A stretch of 64,000 nt of DNA from Centrapalus pauciflorus (Eukaryota > Streptophyta > Magnoliopsida > Asterales > Asteraceae). Of this stretch, positions 21,244 through 31,474 are shown piece after piece. The stretch covers positions 62,001 through 126,000 of the forward strand of contig JAANYP010002967.1 in the NCBI GenBank assembly GCA_020465985.1, given 5' to 3'. Positions within the stretch are counted from its first letter, which is position 1; each line of letters begins with the position of its first letter. The notes under the pieces were generated by a model. The model did not search any database, had not been told where the DNA came from, and was given only the letters and a program-made list of their open reading frames with translations. Made by a program: the position numbers and the translations under genes.

Positions 21244-21771
21244 TAGTGGCTTGACGGATAGACCACGCACACGAAACACGGAGACACACACTGTGATAGA
21301 CAAACAATGGAACGCCCCGACATGTGATTCTCTCCAAGAACAAACTCTCAAACACCTTGCAAGTTCGAGATCGCCTCTGCCCTAATCCAAAATCGAATCC
21401 TCCAAAAGTTCTGCAAAAGTTGTTAATTAAAACAAATTAACCCTTAATTATAACCTCTGGTTCGAACTTGCCCATGACAAGTTCGACTAATCCCAAGGCC
21501 TTTCGAACTTGTCCTCCATAAGTTCGAACCAGTTACTTTGAACTTACCTTTGAACTTATGTTTGAACTTATCTTTGAACTTATGTTTGAACTTATTGTAA
21601 CACATTAATTACACCAAGTTCAAACATACATACAATCAATATCAAACATATATTATCAAACATATAACAAACATATATCAAACACCTATTAATATGCAAT
21701 AACGAACAAATTGACTATTACAAAATATTGTCTATACTTAGACTGCTATCGTCACACAGGATGCACTAATA
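21244..21771 (-). repeat. Element A 5' LTR, main part
   Basis: Minus-strand LTR DNA continuing from 7932 across the B insertion; total A LTR about 594 bp. Its start (minus strand, tattagtgcatcctgtgtgac) aligns with B's tgttggtacaccctgtgtgac, so the canonical tg terminus has mutated to ta. It contains repeated ttgaacttat and aagttcgaa words. Confidence 0.82.
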
Positions 21772-22178
21772 AGATTTCTCATCTGGTCATTTTCAGGCTG
21801 TGGCTGATCATAGGTTTCAGCCACAGGGAGACGAAGAACTTCCCTGATCAGACCTGTGGTAATCTCAATGGTCTGAGTCCCATTGAGTATGGTTCCCCTG
21901 ATGATTTTGGTAGAGGGATCATAAGAGCAAGTGTACCAAAATTCATATACCATCTCCTGGTACAAGACACCAGGAGATGCAGTCATTGCATAGTTCAATG
22001 GGTGAACCTTCAAAAACTCCACCATGTCTTCATATCCTTTTCTCACATAATTTTTTAGGATGGTTAGGTTTGCAAGGTAGTTGGTGGGTTTCAATGTCAG
22101 CATCGTGGTAACAGACAAGTGTTTTTGCACATCGTTACCAATGAAAACTGGAATAAAGGGGTTGTTCTGGTGAGCCAT
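21772..22178 (-). pseudogene. Element C env-like protein, N-terminal fragment
   Basis: ATG at 22176-22178 opens MAHQNNPFIPVFIGNDVQKH; the frame runs into the LTR of element A at 21771, which truncates it after about 135 residues. It shares a weak pattern with the N-terminal domain of B's env-like ORF (a Y/P-x-EFWYT stretch, then INGxxIEI, then IREVLRLP). The downstream part of C should lie left of base 1. Interrupted, so not functional. Confidence 0.7.
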
Positions 22179-22861
22179 TTGGAAAGTAGTGGAAATATTA
22201 GCACAGGACACTTAGTCAAAGTTAGGGTTCTTTGGAAGTTATGGAAGCAGTAAGGAAGACGAAGATGAAACAGTAGATGGGTATTTATAGGATTCGAATG
22301 TGAGTGGGTATGAGAGAGAAAACTTTGGGCGGTTGATTTGAAAAGTTCTTTAACGGAAAACGGAACGGTTGTCCATGTCAGAACGGTTGTCAGACCACTT
22401 GAGCCCTTTTTAGTCACTAACACACGTTAACACACATTATCTGCAGTAATTAAGTTAAATAAAAACAAAAATTAAGTAACTTAATTGTGAAGAAAGGTAA
22501 TTAAAACTGATGGTTTAAGCTGTTGGTCAAACATGTGATGAGCAGGGTCATCACAAACTGTTCATTCTTCAGGCTGTTCATTCAACCTGTTTAGCTATGT
22601 AAGAACAGGTTGTGTTCAATAGCTGATCAGGTTACAAGACAATGTCTTGTATGACAGATTGAGAGAGTGAGCAGGTTGGAGGCTTGATTAACAGACCAAG
22701 TTTGAGGTGAACACTGATGTTTTCAAACCTGTTATACGCTTAAGCTGTTCAAGTTTTCAGAAATTGGCTAAGTATAGAACATGCATAGCCTGTTCTATCG
22801 AAGCTGTTCTGAAGAACTTGAGCAGTGTGAGACATACAATAACTTAAAACATAGAGGACAC
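22179..22861 (-). other. Element C spacer between pol and env-like ORF
   Basis: 683 bp noncoding. It has repeated acctgttc/gaacagg words (22550-22830) and no stem-loop array like that of A and B. Confidence 0.6.
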
Positions 22862-25316
22862 TTAGTCACTTTTATTTAACATGCCCAGCTTGCTGACAAG
22901 ATAATTAAATCTTTTTTCATCAAGAGGCTTGGTGAAAATGTCTGCAAGCTGTTCATTTGTAGAAATAAAACTTACCTCCACATTACCTTTCTGGATGTGA
23001 TCCCTGATGAAATGATGTCTGACCTCTATATGCTTTGTTCTGGAATGAAATACTGGATTGTTGGAGATAGCTATGGCACTTGTATTATCACAGAGAATAG
23101 AGGTTTTCCTATAGACAAGCCCATAGTCTTCAAGCTGATGCTGCATCCATAGAATCTGCCCACGGCAGCTTCCAGCAGCAATATACTCAGCTTCAGCAGT
23201 AGAAGTAGAAACTGAGTTCTGCTTCTTGCTACACCAACTTATCAACTTACCACCAAGAAGTTGACACCCACCTGTTGTGCTTTTTCTGTCTAGCCTGTAG
23301 CCTGCAAAATCAGAATCTGAATATCCTGTTAGCTCAAGGCTTGAGTCTTTGGGATACCAAAGACCCAAACCTGATGTACCCTTGAGGTATCTGAAGTTTC
23401 TTTTTACAGCAGCTAGATGTGATTCGTTAGGATCAGCTTGAAACCTAGCACATAAACAGGTGGCAAACATAATATCTGGTCTACTGGCAGTTAAGTATAG
23501 CAAGCTCCCAATCATGCCTCTGTAAGCTGTTACCGAAACAGCTTTGCCACTGGCATTTGCATCCAACTTTACATTGGTTGCCATTGGGGTTTTGATAGGA
23601 GAACTTTGATCAAATTTAAACTTTTTCAAAAGATCTAAAGTATACTTTCTTTGATTTATGAAAATTCCATTTGAGGTTTGTTTAACCTGTAATCCTAAAA
23701 AGAAAGTAAGTTCTCCCATCATACTCATTTCATATTTAGATTTCATGAGTAGTGAAAAATTCTTGCATAATTGCTCATTAGTAGAACCAAATATTATGTC
23801 ATCCACATAAATTTGAACAAGCATAATATCAGACTTCACCTTCTTTATGAACAGTGTGGTATCCACTTTACCTCTGGAATAACCATTGCTCATAAGGAAA
23901 TCAGTTAGAGTGTCATACCAGGCTTTAGAGGCTTGTTTTAGACCATAGAGAGCTTTGTCCAACTTATAGACAAAACCTGGATGATGTTCATTTTCAAAAC
24001 CTGGAGGCTGCTTGACATGGACTTCTTCTTGCAGCTTACCATTCAAAAATGCACTCTTCACATCCATTTGAAATACCTTCATGCTCTTATGAGCAGCGTA
24101 GGCCAGAAACAAACGAATTGCCTCTAACCTGGCCACGAGAGCAAATGTTTCATCATAGTCAATGCCTTCCTCCTGTCTGTAGCCTCGAGCAACTAGTCTT
24201 GCCTTATTTCTAATGACATGACCTTGCTCATCCACCTTGTTCCTGAAAACCTATTTGGTGCCAATTATTGTTTTTCCTTTAGGAGCAGGGACCAGCTTCT
24301 ATACTTTGTTTCTCTCAAACTAATTAACTTCTTCTTGCATGGCAGTGATCCATTTGGCATCTTTAAGTGCTTCATCCATTTTCTTAGGCTTCATTAGGGA
24401 CACAAAGCTAGAGAACATACAAAAGTTTCCTAAGCTGTCCCATCTTGTTTGCACCCCTTTGTGGATGTCACCAATTATTTGATCATTTGGGTGACACCTG
24501 ATCCACTTAGGATCTTGCTTTAATGAGGATTCTCCTGAGTTATTTGTATCTTCAACAGGTCTGGTTGAGCAGCTCTCAAGATTTTCAGACACACTGATAT
24601 CTTGAGCATGTTCACTTGTTGAGCATGACTCTCCATTGTTGAACATATCAGCAGAAGATCCAGGAAAATCAACATTGATTGGTTCAGGACATGAAGTTGT
24701 AATTATGTGAGTACACTTATTCACACAGGGTGTATCAACATAGTCATCATCATGCCCATCATGATTAGCAGGTTCCACTCTGGATGTAGTGGAAACTTTT
24801 GAGTCCTTCTCTTCATTGATGGAATGCATAAGATCATCAAAGTTGAATTCTCCTGAAACTGATTCAGGAACAGCTTTGGTGGAGGCACTCCTAGACTCTT
24901 CAAAGGTGACATTGATAGATTCACCTATCACCTTTCTCTTGTTGCTGTATACTCTGTAGGCTTTGGAGATAGCATAATATCCACAAACACACCTTCATCA
25001 GCTTTGGGTTCAAACTTTGCCAGTTGGTCCCTTTGATTCAGAATGAAGCAGGGACATCCAAACACATGGAAGTAGCTAATTTTGGCTTCCTCCCTTTGAG
25101 TAACTCATAGGGAGTCTTGTTGAACCTTTTCACCACCAAGGATCTATTTTGGGTGAAGCAGACAGTGTTGACAGCTTCAGCCCAGAATGATGAAGGCAAA
25201 CCTGATGCACACAACATGGTTCTAGCAGCTTCAATGATAGTTCTGTTTCTCCTTTCTGCAACTCCATTTTGTTGTGGATTTCTTACTGCTGAAAAGTTCT
25301 GTGAAATCCCTCTTTT
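22862..25316 (-). pseudogene. pol: Element C pol, integrase C-terminal half to RNase H
   Basis: Begins abruptly inside integrase (ISQNFSAVRNPQQNGVAERR near 25300), so protease, integrase zinc finger and the first two catalytic Asp residues are missing. Then comes a hinge with acidic, Ser-rich sequence (24320-24931) and RT-RNase H from 24235: LVQIYVDDIIFGSTNEQ, YSDSDFAGYRLDRKSTTGG, STAEAEYIAAGSCRGQ, SRTKHIEVRHHFIRD, ending SKLGMLNKSD at 22862. The last 457 residues are open, but frame breaks and stops lie near 24250-24320, 24940 and 25030. More diverged from A and B than they are from each other. Inactive because of the internal deletion. Confidence 0.88.
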
Positions 25317-25375
25317 TAGCCTTTTTGGAAGAAGAGCCTCCAGAAACATATTCTGAATTATTTTTGTTGATTCTG

Positions 25376-27572
25376 TGTAACACCCCAAATAATTAAGAGG
25401 AAATTATCCATAATAATGTTGAGTTAATATGATTATTGGAATAGTTATTATTAATCGGAGATAATACTAATATTGAATAAAGAGGTAACTAACTTTATTG
25501 AACAATTAAAATTGTGAACTTAAGGGCAATATTATGAGTTAATTGCCAAGAATTTATGACATTTGATATTATTGAGACTTGAATGATAAAAAGAAAATGT
25601 AATGTAGTTAGTATTGAATTAACAAGGATAGGTAACGTACTTTGGTATTTTAATAAAATGAAATTGAAAGAAATGTTGGGAAGGGGGTATTTGAGTGTGT
25701 GAGATAAATGGGAGGGGCAAAGGTGGCCAAAGGCCAAACCTTCCCCCTCTTTCTCTTAAAACTGTCCAACACCTCACACACACATACACTCTTTCATTTT
25801 TGAAGAAGAAGAGAGAAAAGAAAGAAGAAAGTAGGGTTTGGAAGGGTTTGATCAAGATTGAAGGATTAAAGCTCACAAAAATCAGATTTTGTATCCTCTT
25901 TGAAAGTATAATCACCTCCTTTGTTCTTCTTCTTCATTTTATCTCTATTCCTCCATTTTTGGAGATGAAACTCAAAATGGATTTATGTTGAGTTGTTTAG
26001 TAAAGGCTCCTATCTTTTAGTATGTTGCTATATGATCAAAATGGAGCCGAAATATGTAAGTACATTGGTAGTTTGAGTTAATTTTGGTTGAAATCTAATT
26101 TAGGGCTCAAATTGATATCAATCGGTTGCATTTGAGATGTTTTGGAAGCTCAAAATGAGCTCAAAAGTGTTTAAATATGTTGTATAATCGATTTCAAGTG
26201 TTGGTTTTGAGTTTGGTTGAGTTTTGGAATTTTGGGTGTTAAACCCGTAGGGGGAAGAAGTGCAGGTCTGTGAGCGACTCGTTGAGTCAAATTTTTCTGC
26301 TCACAAAAATTTGAGCGACTCGACGAGTCACCCCAGGCGACTCGCTAAGTCAAATCTGACTGTCCAAAAAAAATTGATTTTCAGTTATGGGGTCCTATGT
26401 TAACATCTAATACTACTAAAATACATCTAAATTAAGTATTTAGAGGGTTCAAAAGCCTAATTTCAAATTCGGACCTCATAGGGTCCCGAAACGAACCGAC
26501 GCATTCAGTTTAGAACCCGAAACCTTGTCAGAGAGGTTTTTTAGAGTTGTTTAGGGTATGGATGCTTATGAGCAATATAATTATAATTGTTATAGGTGGT
26601 TAGATCGATCGGAGCCAATTGGAAGTGACTTAACTTGAATTTGATCATTTCGGCTCATTTTGGCGGACCGAAGCTTTATTGTGCAAATCACTTTGAGTTC
26701 TAGCATTAGTGTTACATAATGTGCATTGCTTATTGTTGATCTATCTTATTGTTGCACATAGTTGAATACATTGTTGAGCCATTCATTGATATCTTGATAA
26801 TAGTAGTTTATTCGTTCTCAATTCTTGCATATTGATTCATTGGACATATGTGAGGCATATTGGGCCTCACTAAACTTGTTTAGCTTTCGTTTGACCTCAC
26901 CTGGATATCCATGGAACTGTTGGGCTAAATCTAAGCCTAAATTGAGCAATATGTTGGACTAGCTCTAAGTCTAAAGCAACACGTTGGACTAGCTCTAAGT
27001 CTCAATTGAGCAAATGTTGGGCTAGCTCTAAGCCTAAATTGAGCAAATGTTGGGCTAGCTCTAAGCCTAAATTGAGCACTCACTCATGTTGATTGTTGAA
27101 CACACTTGTTGATTGTTGTTGTATGCATGTATATTATGTTTCTCGACTAATCTAGCAACTCACTCAACTTTGTTGACCCCCTTTAGTTATTAACCTTTCA
27201 GGAAAAAGGAAAGGGTCACGCTGGACTTCATTGATAGTGGATTAGACTTTGACTAACGGCTCCATTGTTTTGGTATATGATTTGACATGCTTGGGATTGG
27301 GATTTAGTGGACTACCGTTATGACTCACTCATGGGAATGGATATAGCTTCTATTTACGATCATAAATTTTGAATGTATAGACATTGCAACCCTTGACCTT
27401 TGACCCATGATTCACCATCAATTTGCATATTGATGGGTAGTATAGTGAGGATGATCATGTCGATGGCTTGTGTATATTGAAAATTTAAATTTGACCACAA
27501 TTCCGCAAGTATTTATCGTTAATTATTGTAAATTATTTGTGAAACATCTATATTAGTTGGAAGGGTGTTTCA
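25376..27572 (+). mobile_element. Solo LTR (2.2 kb, gypsy-like) inside element C gag
   Basis: Starts tgtaacaccccaaat and ends gggtgtttca, so the termini are near-inverted repeats. Flanked by ttctg (25371-25375) and ttccg (27573-27577), a 5-bp target duplication with one change. No gag or pol inside. It contains ctcgacgagtcacc-type palindromic words (26300-26350) and five 30-34-bp tandem units at 26919-27080. When it is removed, C's gag reads through in frame (PADG, then NKNNSEYVSGG), which supports both ends. Probably produced by LTR-LTR recombination of a Ty3/gypsy element. Confidence 0.8.
26919..27080. repeat. Five tandem units of 30-34 bp in the solo LTR
   Basis: Units start at about 26919, 26953, 26983, 27016 and 27049, each gttgg(g/a)ctagctctaag followed by (c/t)ctaaattgagc with small changes. 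Ordinary LTR minisatellite. Confidence 0.85.
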
Positions 27573-30014
27573 TTCCGTCAGCAGGTTTAGCAAACTTATT
27601 ACTATTTTTAGATGAATCAACAGTTTGGGTGGAAGACACAATGGCAACAAATTTGTATGTATCTTCTTTCCTCTTTTTGGGAGGACAGATATCAAACACA
27701 GGAAGTTTGATTGGCCTTTGACCTTCCACAGGTTCGGGAAACTTATTCCCAAATTTCTCAGGTTGAGCAATGGCTATGCCTTTGCCCTTACTGAGATGTG
27801 ATTGATGTTGCCTATCAACATGATCACTGCTTTTGGTTCTGAAAGACTTACCTTCATTTATAACCAATTTTCCACTATGATTTAAAAACTTATTTGAAAC
27901 CACAGCAAATTTGCTTTCAACATGAGACATATCCCTGTTGAAAGCAGGCTGCTTACCGTTTGAAAACTTTTTCTCAAAATGATTAGCATCAAAAGGATTA
28001 ACAAGTCTCTTACCATCAGCTTTGGACCCAGAGCCTGTTTTGACAACAGGTTTAGAGTCCACAGCTGCAACTTGAGCTTGTTTTCCTTTCTTTTGCTTGT
28101 GTGAATCAGCAGAGCACTTAGCAAGCTGATTTGATGGAGAACATATTCCATCATCAGCTTTTGGAGATTTTTCACACAAGATGTCAGTATTTTGAGGCCT
28201 GACAAACCTGTTTGTTGAGACTAGCTTACCATTTACTTTCTAAATGAAGGTGCTAGGAAGCTCACCAAGAGTGGACAAGTCATCTTTCAGATTATTTATC
28301 TCAACAATAGAAGCTGCTTTGTCAAGATCCCCTCCAAGATAGGCTTGGATTTGTGCAGGGATCTGTTGACTAATGCAATGGCTGACTTTTTGTGCAGATT
28401 GGCACCAAGAGTCAACTATCTTTTGAAGCTTTGCATGTTTTACGCCTGTCTCTCTCTTTTCTTCTAGTAAAATGGAGTTGACGTGTTTTAATTCATCAAG
28501 CTCAGTTTCCAACTTATGGAAACTGTCCAGTTTACTAGATTTTATGTCAAGATCATTTTTAAGCTTAGATATTTCAGACAGTAAGACATTGTGCTTCTCA
28601 ACAGCAGCTTTTAAACCAACAAGCATGTATTCAAACATTTTTACTTTTTCATCAGAACTGTAAGCCATAAAGTTTTGTACCTTGTACATCATTGTGGGAT
28701 TCCAGTTCTCTAAGCTGTTGAAGGCTTCAGCTTCAGCCAGGTCTTGTTTGAAGTTGCTGGTTGATGGGACATCAGTGTTGGCCATCAGACAGTTATTATC
28801 TTCTTCATCTAAAGATGAATCAGATTCATCCCAATCACATGTCTCAGCCATGAGTCCCTTTTGCTTGTTGGAAGCCACTGAGTTTTCCAACTTTTTCAGC
28901 TTAGCCATGGCCATAAGGTACTTAACCCTGTAGCCATCGTCCCTGTTTGTCTTGAATGATTTGGATGACTGACCAACAACTTTTGACACACAGTCAGCAG
29001 CTATGTGGCCAGTCTTGCCACATTTAAAGCACTCAGCCTTAGATTTATCAAATGCCTTCTTTTTTACAGCATTTGAGTTCCCCTGCAGCATTCTTCTACC
29101 AAACCTCTTCTTGTTGAACCTTTTGACAAGCATTGCAATCATTTGCTCATCATCAAGTTCAGAAAGATCTTCACCGTCTTCCTCTTCAGACATCTCTTCC
29201 CTTTCATCATCAGCCTGTTGATCAGGTTGTGTGAACACATCACATACCTGACCAACAGGTTGTCTCACGCTGGCCACTACGTCAGCACCTCTCTTAGACA
29301 TTTCCAAGGCATTTCTTTTATGTTGCCTTGACTGCTCATCATTCAGTAGGGATCCATATAAGTTTACAAGATCCATGCCTTTGATGGTGCCTGAATTTCT
29401 CAAGATGGTAGAAAAGTAGTTCCATTCTTCAGGAAGGATGTCCAAGAACTTGTTCACCAGAGTCAGGCTGTCTTTTGTGATCCCAACAGCTTTAAGATCA
29501 TTGATAAGAGCAGTGAACCTGGTATAGGTTTCTGTGAGAGACTCCTTTGGTTTTGCAAAGAAGAGTTCATACTGTTTAGCAAGGTTGTTAATCCTGTTAT
29601 CTAGTGTGATAGTGGGACCGTCATAGACAGTACACAAGTATCCCACATCTCCTTTGCAGTCTTCATTTTCTCAACCTGTTTGAACACATCTTCAGGAAGA
29701 GAAATGACCAGGTTATTCCTGGCTTTTGCATCAAGAGCAACCAGCTTTTTGTCTTCATTAGACCATTGAGCTTTGGCCTTCTCAAAAGTTCTGATCTCAG
29801 GGGCAGCTCCTTTAACAGCAGGAGTGATAGTAGTAGCAGAAGTTGGCACATAGGAACCTTCCATTACTATCTCTGGCAGTTGTACCTCCAGATTCTCTAA
29901 GTAGAGCATCATTCTGCACTTCCAACTAGAGAAGTTTTAATGATTGAACTTGGGGGGTTTGGCCATTGAACCATTGTCATAGTAAGAGGAGGAACTTGCA
30001 GCGCTGTTGTCCAT
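27573..30014 (-). pseudogene. gag: Element C gag, interrupted by a solo LTR
   Basis: ATG at 30012-30014 (MDNSAASSSSYYD), a stop in place of a codon before NFSSWK near 29938, then MMLYLENLEVQLPEI. The capsid-like UBN2 region (WNYFSTILRNSG, LVNLYGSLLNDE) runs to about 29300, with a frame break near 29640. Zinc knuckle CFKCGKTGHIAADC is at about 29000-29040, then a coiled coil about 28480-28700, then a TAG after LPSTFI near 28238, with the same frame continuing to 27573. The last 20 residues lie beyond the solo LTR at 25317-25375, where the gag tail is fused to mid-integrase by a deletion. Confidence 0.85.
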
Positions 30015-30062
30015 GGGAAAGTAGGGAGAATGAGAGATCTAGAGTTGACACACACTCTATCT

Positions 30063-30074
30063 GCTCTGATACCA
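30063..30074 (-). promoter_or_regulatory. Primer-binding site of element C
   Basis: Reverse complement of tggtatcagagc, two bases from the LTR end at 30077; initiator tRNA-Met primer. Confidence 0.88.
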
Positions 30075-30076
30075 GT

Positions 30077-31160
30077 TGTAGGTCCCAAAAGGTTTCCCTA
30101 GAGTATTGTTCTAAGCTGTAGAGGGGGTGACTACAACTATTTAAATTTCAACACTCTTTTCTCAATGTTTATGTATATTATTAACAAATGTTAATTACAA
30201 ACAAGCTTGACTACGGAAAGGTTCAAGTTGAGATGACAGTTACAACAGTTGTTTCAACTAATCTAAGGCACACTCAGACCAGATACAATGAATACACTCA
30301 CTTAGATGAACTCACTATTTTTACAAAACACAGATGGACAGCTTGAGTATGAACAACTTAGACACACGTACAGTTATATTCAAGCAGACTTGCATGCATG
30401 AAAAACACACTTTAATGCACGATCTGATTTCTCACTCTTGGATATCTCACAATCCTTAGAAGCTTCCCTTTATACTCTCACTGAGAATCTCAGTGAAGCT
30501 TCTTCATTGGACAATGAGAAAGTGGGATGTCTTTCCAAAAAGACAAACACCTTTTCTGCACATTCTGATAAAGCAGACTTGTCTTCATGTGGCAGAATCT
30601 TTGTCTTTTTCTTTTTGTCACTATTGCATAAGGCTTTAACCAAAAGAGGAATGTCAACTTTGCAACTTTCTTCTTTTGTTAAGGCCATTTTGATATAAGA
30701 AAAGGTCTGTCACCTTTTTCAGATATCTGTTTGTCTTCATGTAACAGAACAGCGTAGGCATGCTTTTGTAGTTACTGTTTTCCACTTTGTCTTCGACTTG
30801 TAAACTGATCTTGTAGCCAAAAACAATACATGAGGACTTGGAAACATATTCCATAAATTGTTTAGCCTGTTCACAAAGAACAGAACACTTAGAATCTGTC
30901 CAAGCTGCTCAACAGAACAGAGCAGCGTAGACAGTTTATGTCCAGCCTGTTCAGCAGACAGAACAGCTTGGACAATCTGCCTTTGTCGCAACGAATGCAC
31001 AGGGTAAACAGCTTTGGCTGATATTGCAAATCACTTTTCAGGTTTCAATAAGGCATAAACAGGCCTTAAATTATACCTTCAAGTGCATCAAACAGGTTTG
31101 ATTAAAAATCTCCCCCTAAGATGTAGAGCAGGTTTGACTGAGGCCTTTTTGTGCCTAACA
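30077..31160 (-). repeat. LTR shared by element C and a second tandem element
   Basis: 1,084 bp; minus strand starts tgttaggcac (31160) and ends cctaca (30077). On its downstream side it has C's PBS, as a 5' LTR should. On its upstream side (31161-31175) it has a polypurine tract, as a 3' LTR should. So it belongs to both C and a neighbouring element of the same family. Repeated cagcctgttc/gaacagg words near 30850-30990. Confidence 0.75.
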
Positions 31161-31175
31161 ATCTCCCCCTATTTG
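31161..31175 (-). promoter_or_regulatory. Polypurine tract upstream of C's LTR
   Basis: Minus strand caaatagggggagat, ending exactly at LTR start tgttagg. It has the same gggggag core as B's PPT. Its presence on the outer side of a 5' LTR is abnormal and marks a tandem element. Confidence 0.75.
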
Positions 31176-31474
31176 CAATAATCAGTCTAAGCTGATTTTA
31201 TCAATAATCACTATATATTTTTACAATACATTTTGCTTAAATGAAATTACAACATTAAAGTAAAGTAAAAGATCAGTTTATATATACTGATTTTTTATTA
31301 CATAAACAACATATGTTTTTACAAAAGTACAACTGATGTACTAGTGTATATTACAACTGATGTAAAAATAAAAGTTACAACTTATGTAACAAAGTAAAAC
31401 TAATGTACAGGAAAATTCAACAATTTGGACTGTTGATGAGCGGAGCGAATAATGGCAAGCCTGTCCAACAGATG
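31176..31474 (-). mobile_element. Remnant of internal DNA of a second SIRE-like element
   Basis: About 300 bp of AT-rich DNA upstream of the PPT, with imperfect repeats of tacaactgatgta (31320-31420). It ends where homology to the duplicated unit begins (about 31475). No coding content recognised. Confidence 0.5.

Larger units (their letters stand above)
1..21771 (-). mobile_element. SIRE-like Ty1/copia element A, 3' end outside window, split by element B
   Basis: Minus-strand copia element. In its own direction: 5' LTR (21771 to 21244, then 7932 to 7867), PBS, leader, gag (7378-4596), pol (4595-1698), then post-pol noncoding DNA to the window edge. Element B (7933-21238) lies inside its 5' LTR and duplicated cttgt. 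A itself interrupts the env-like ORF of element C; the candidate target duplication on the right is agatt (21772-21776), and the partner copy would lie left of base 1. Coding regions are close relatives of B but carry many frameshifts and deletions, so A is a dead copy. The SIRE assignment rests on the DSGCSxHMTG protease motif, the long coiled-coil gag tail, and the env-like ORF of its relative B. Confidence 0.85.

Noticed and set aside
26919..27080. CRISPR-like regular repeats
   Set aside because: Repeats are directly adjacent without unique spacers, in a plant LTR; ordinary minisatellite.
31111..31125. Second PPT-like atctccccct inside C's LTR
   Set aside because: The DNA after it does not begin with tg and does not match an LTR start; the tract at 31161 abuts tgttagg exactly.
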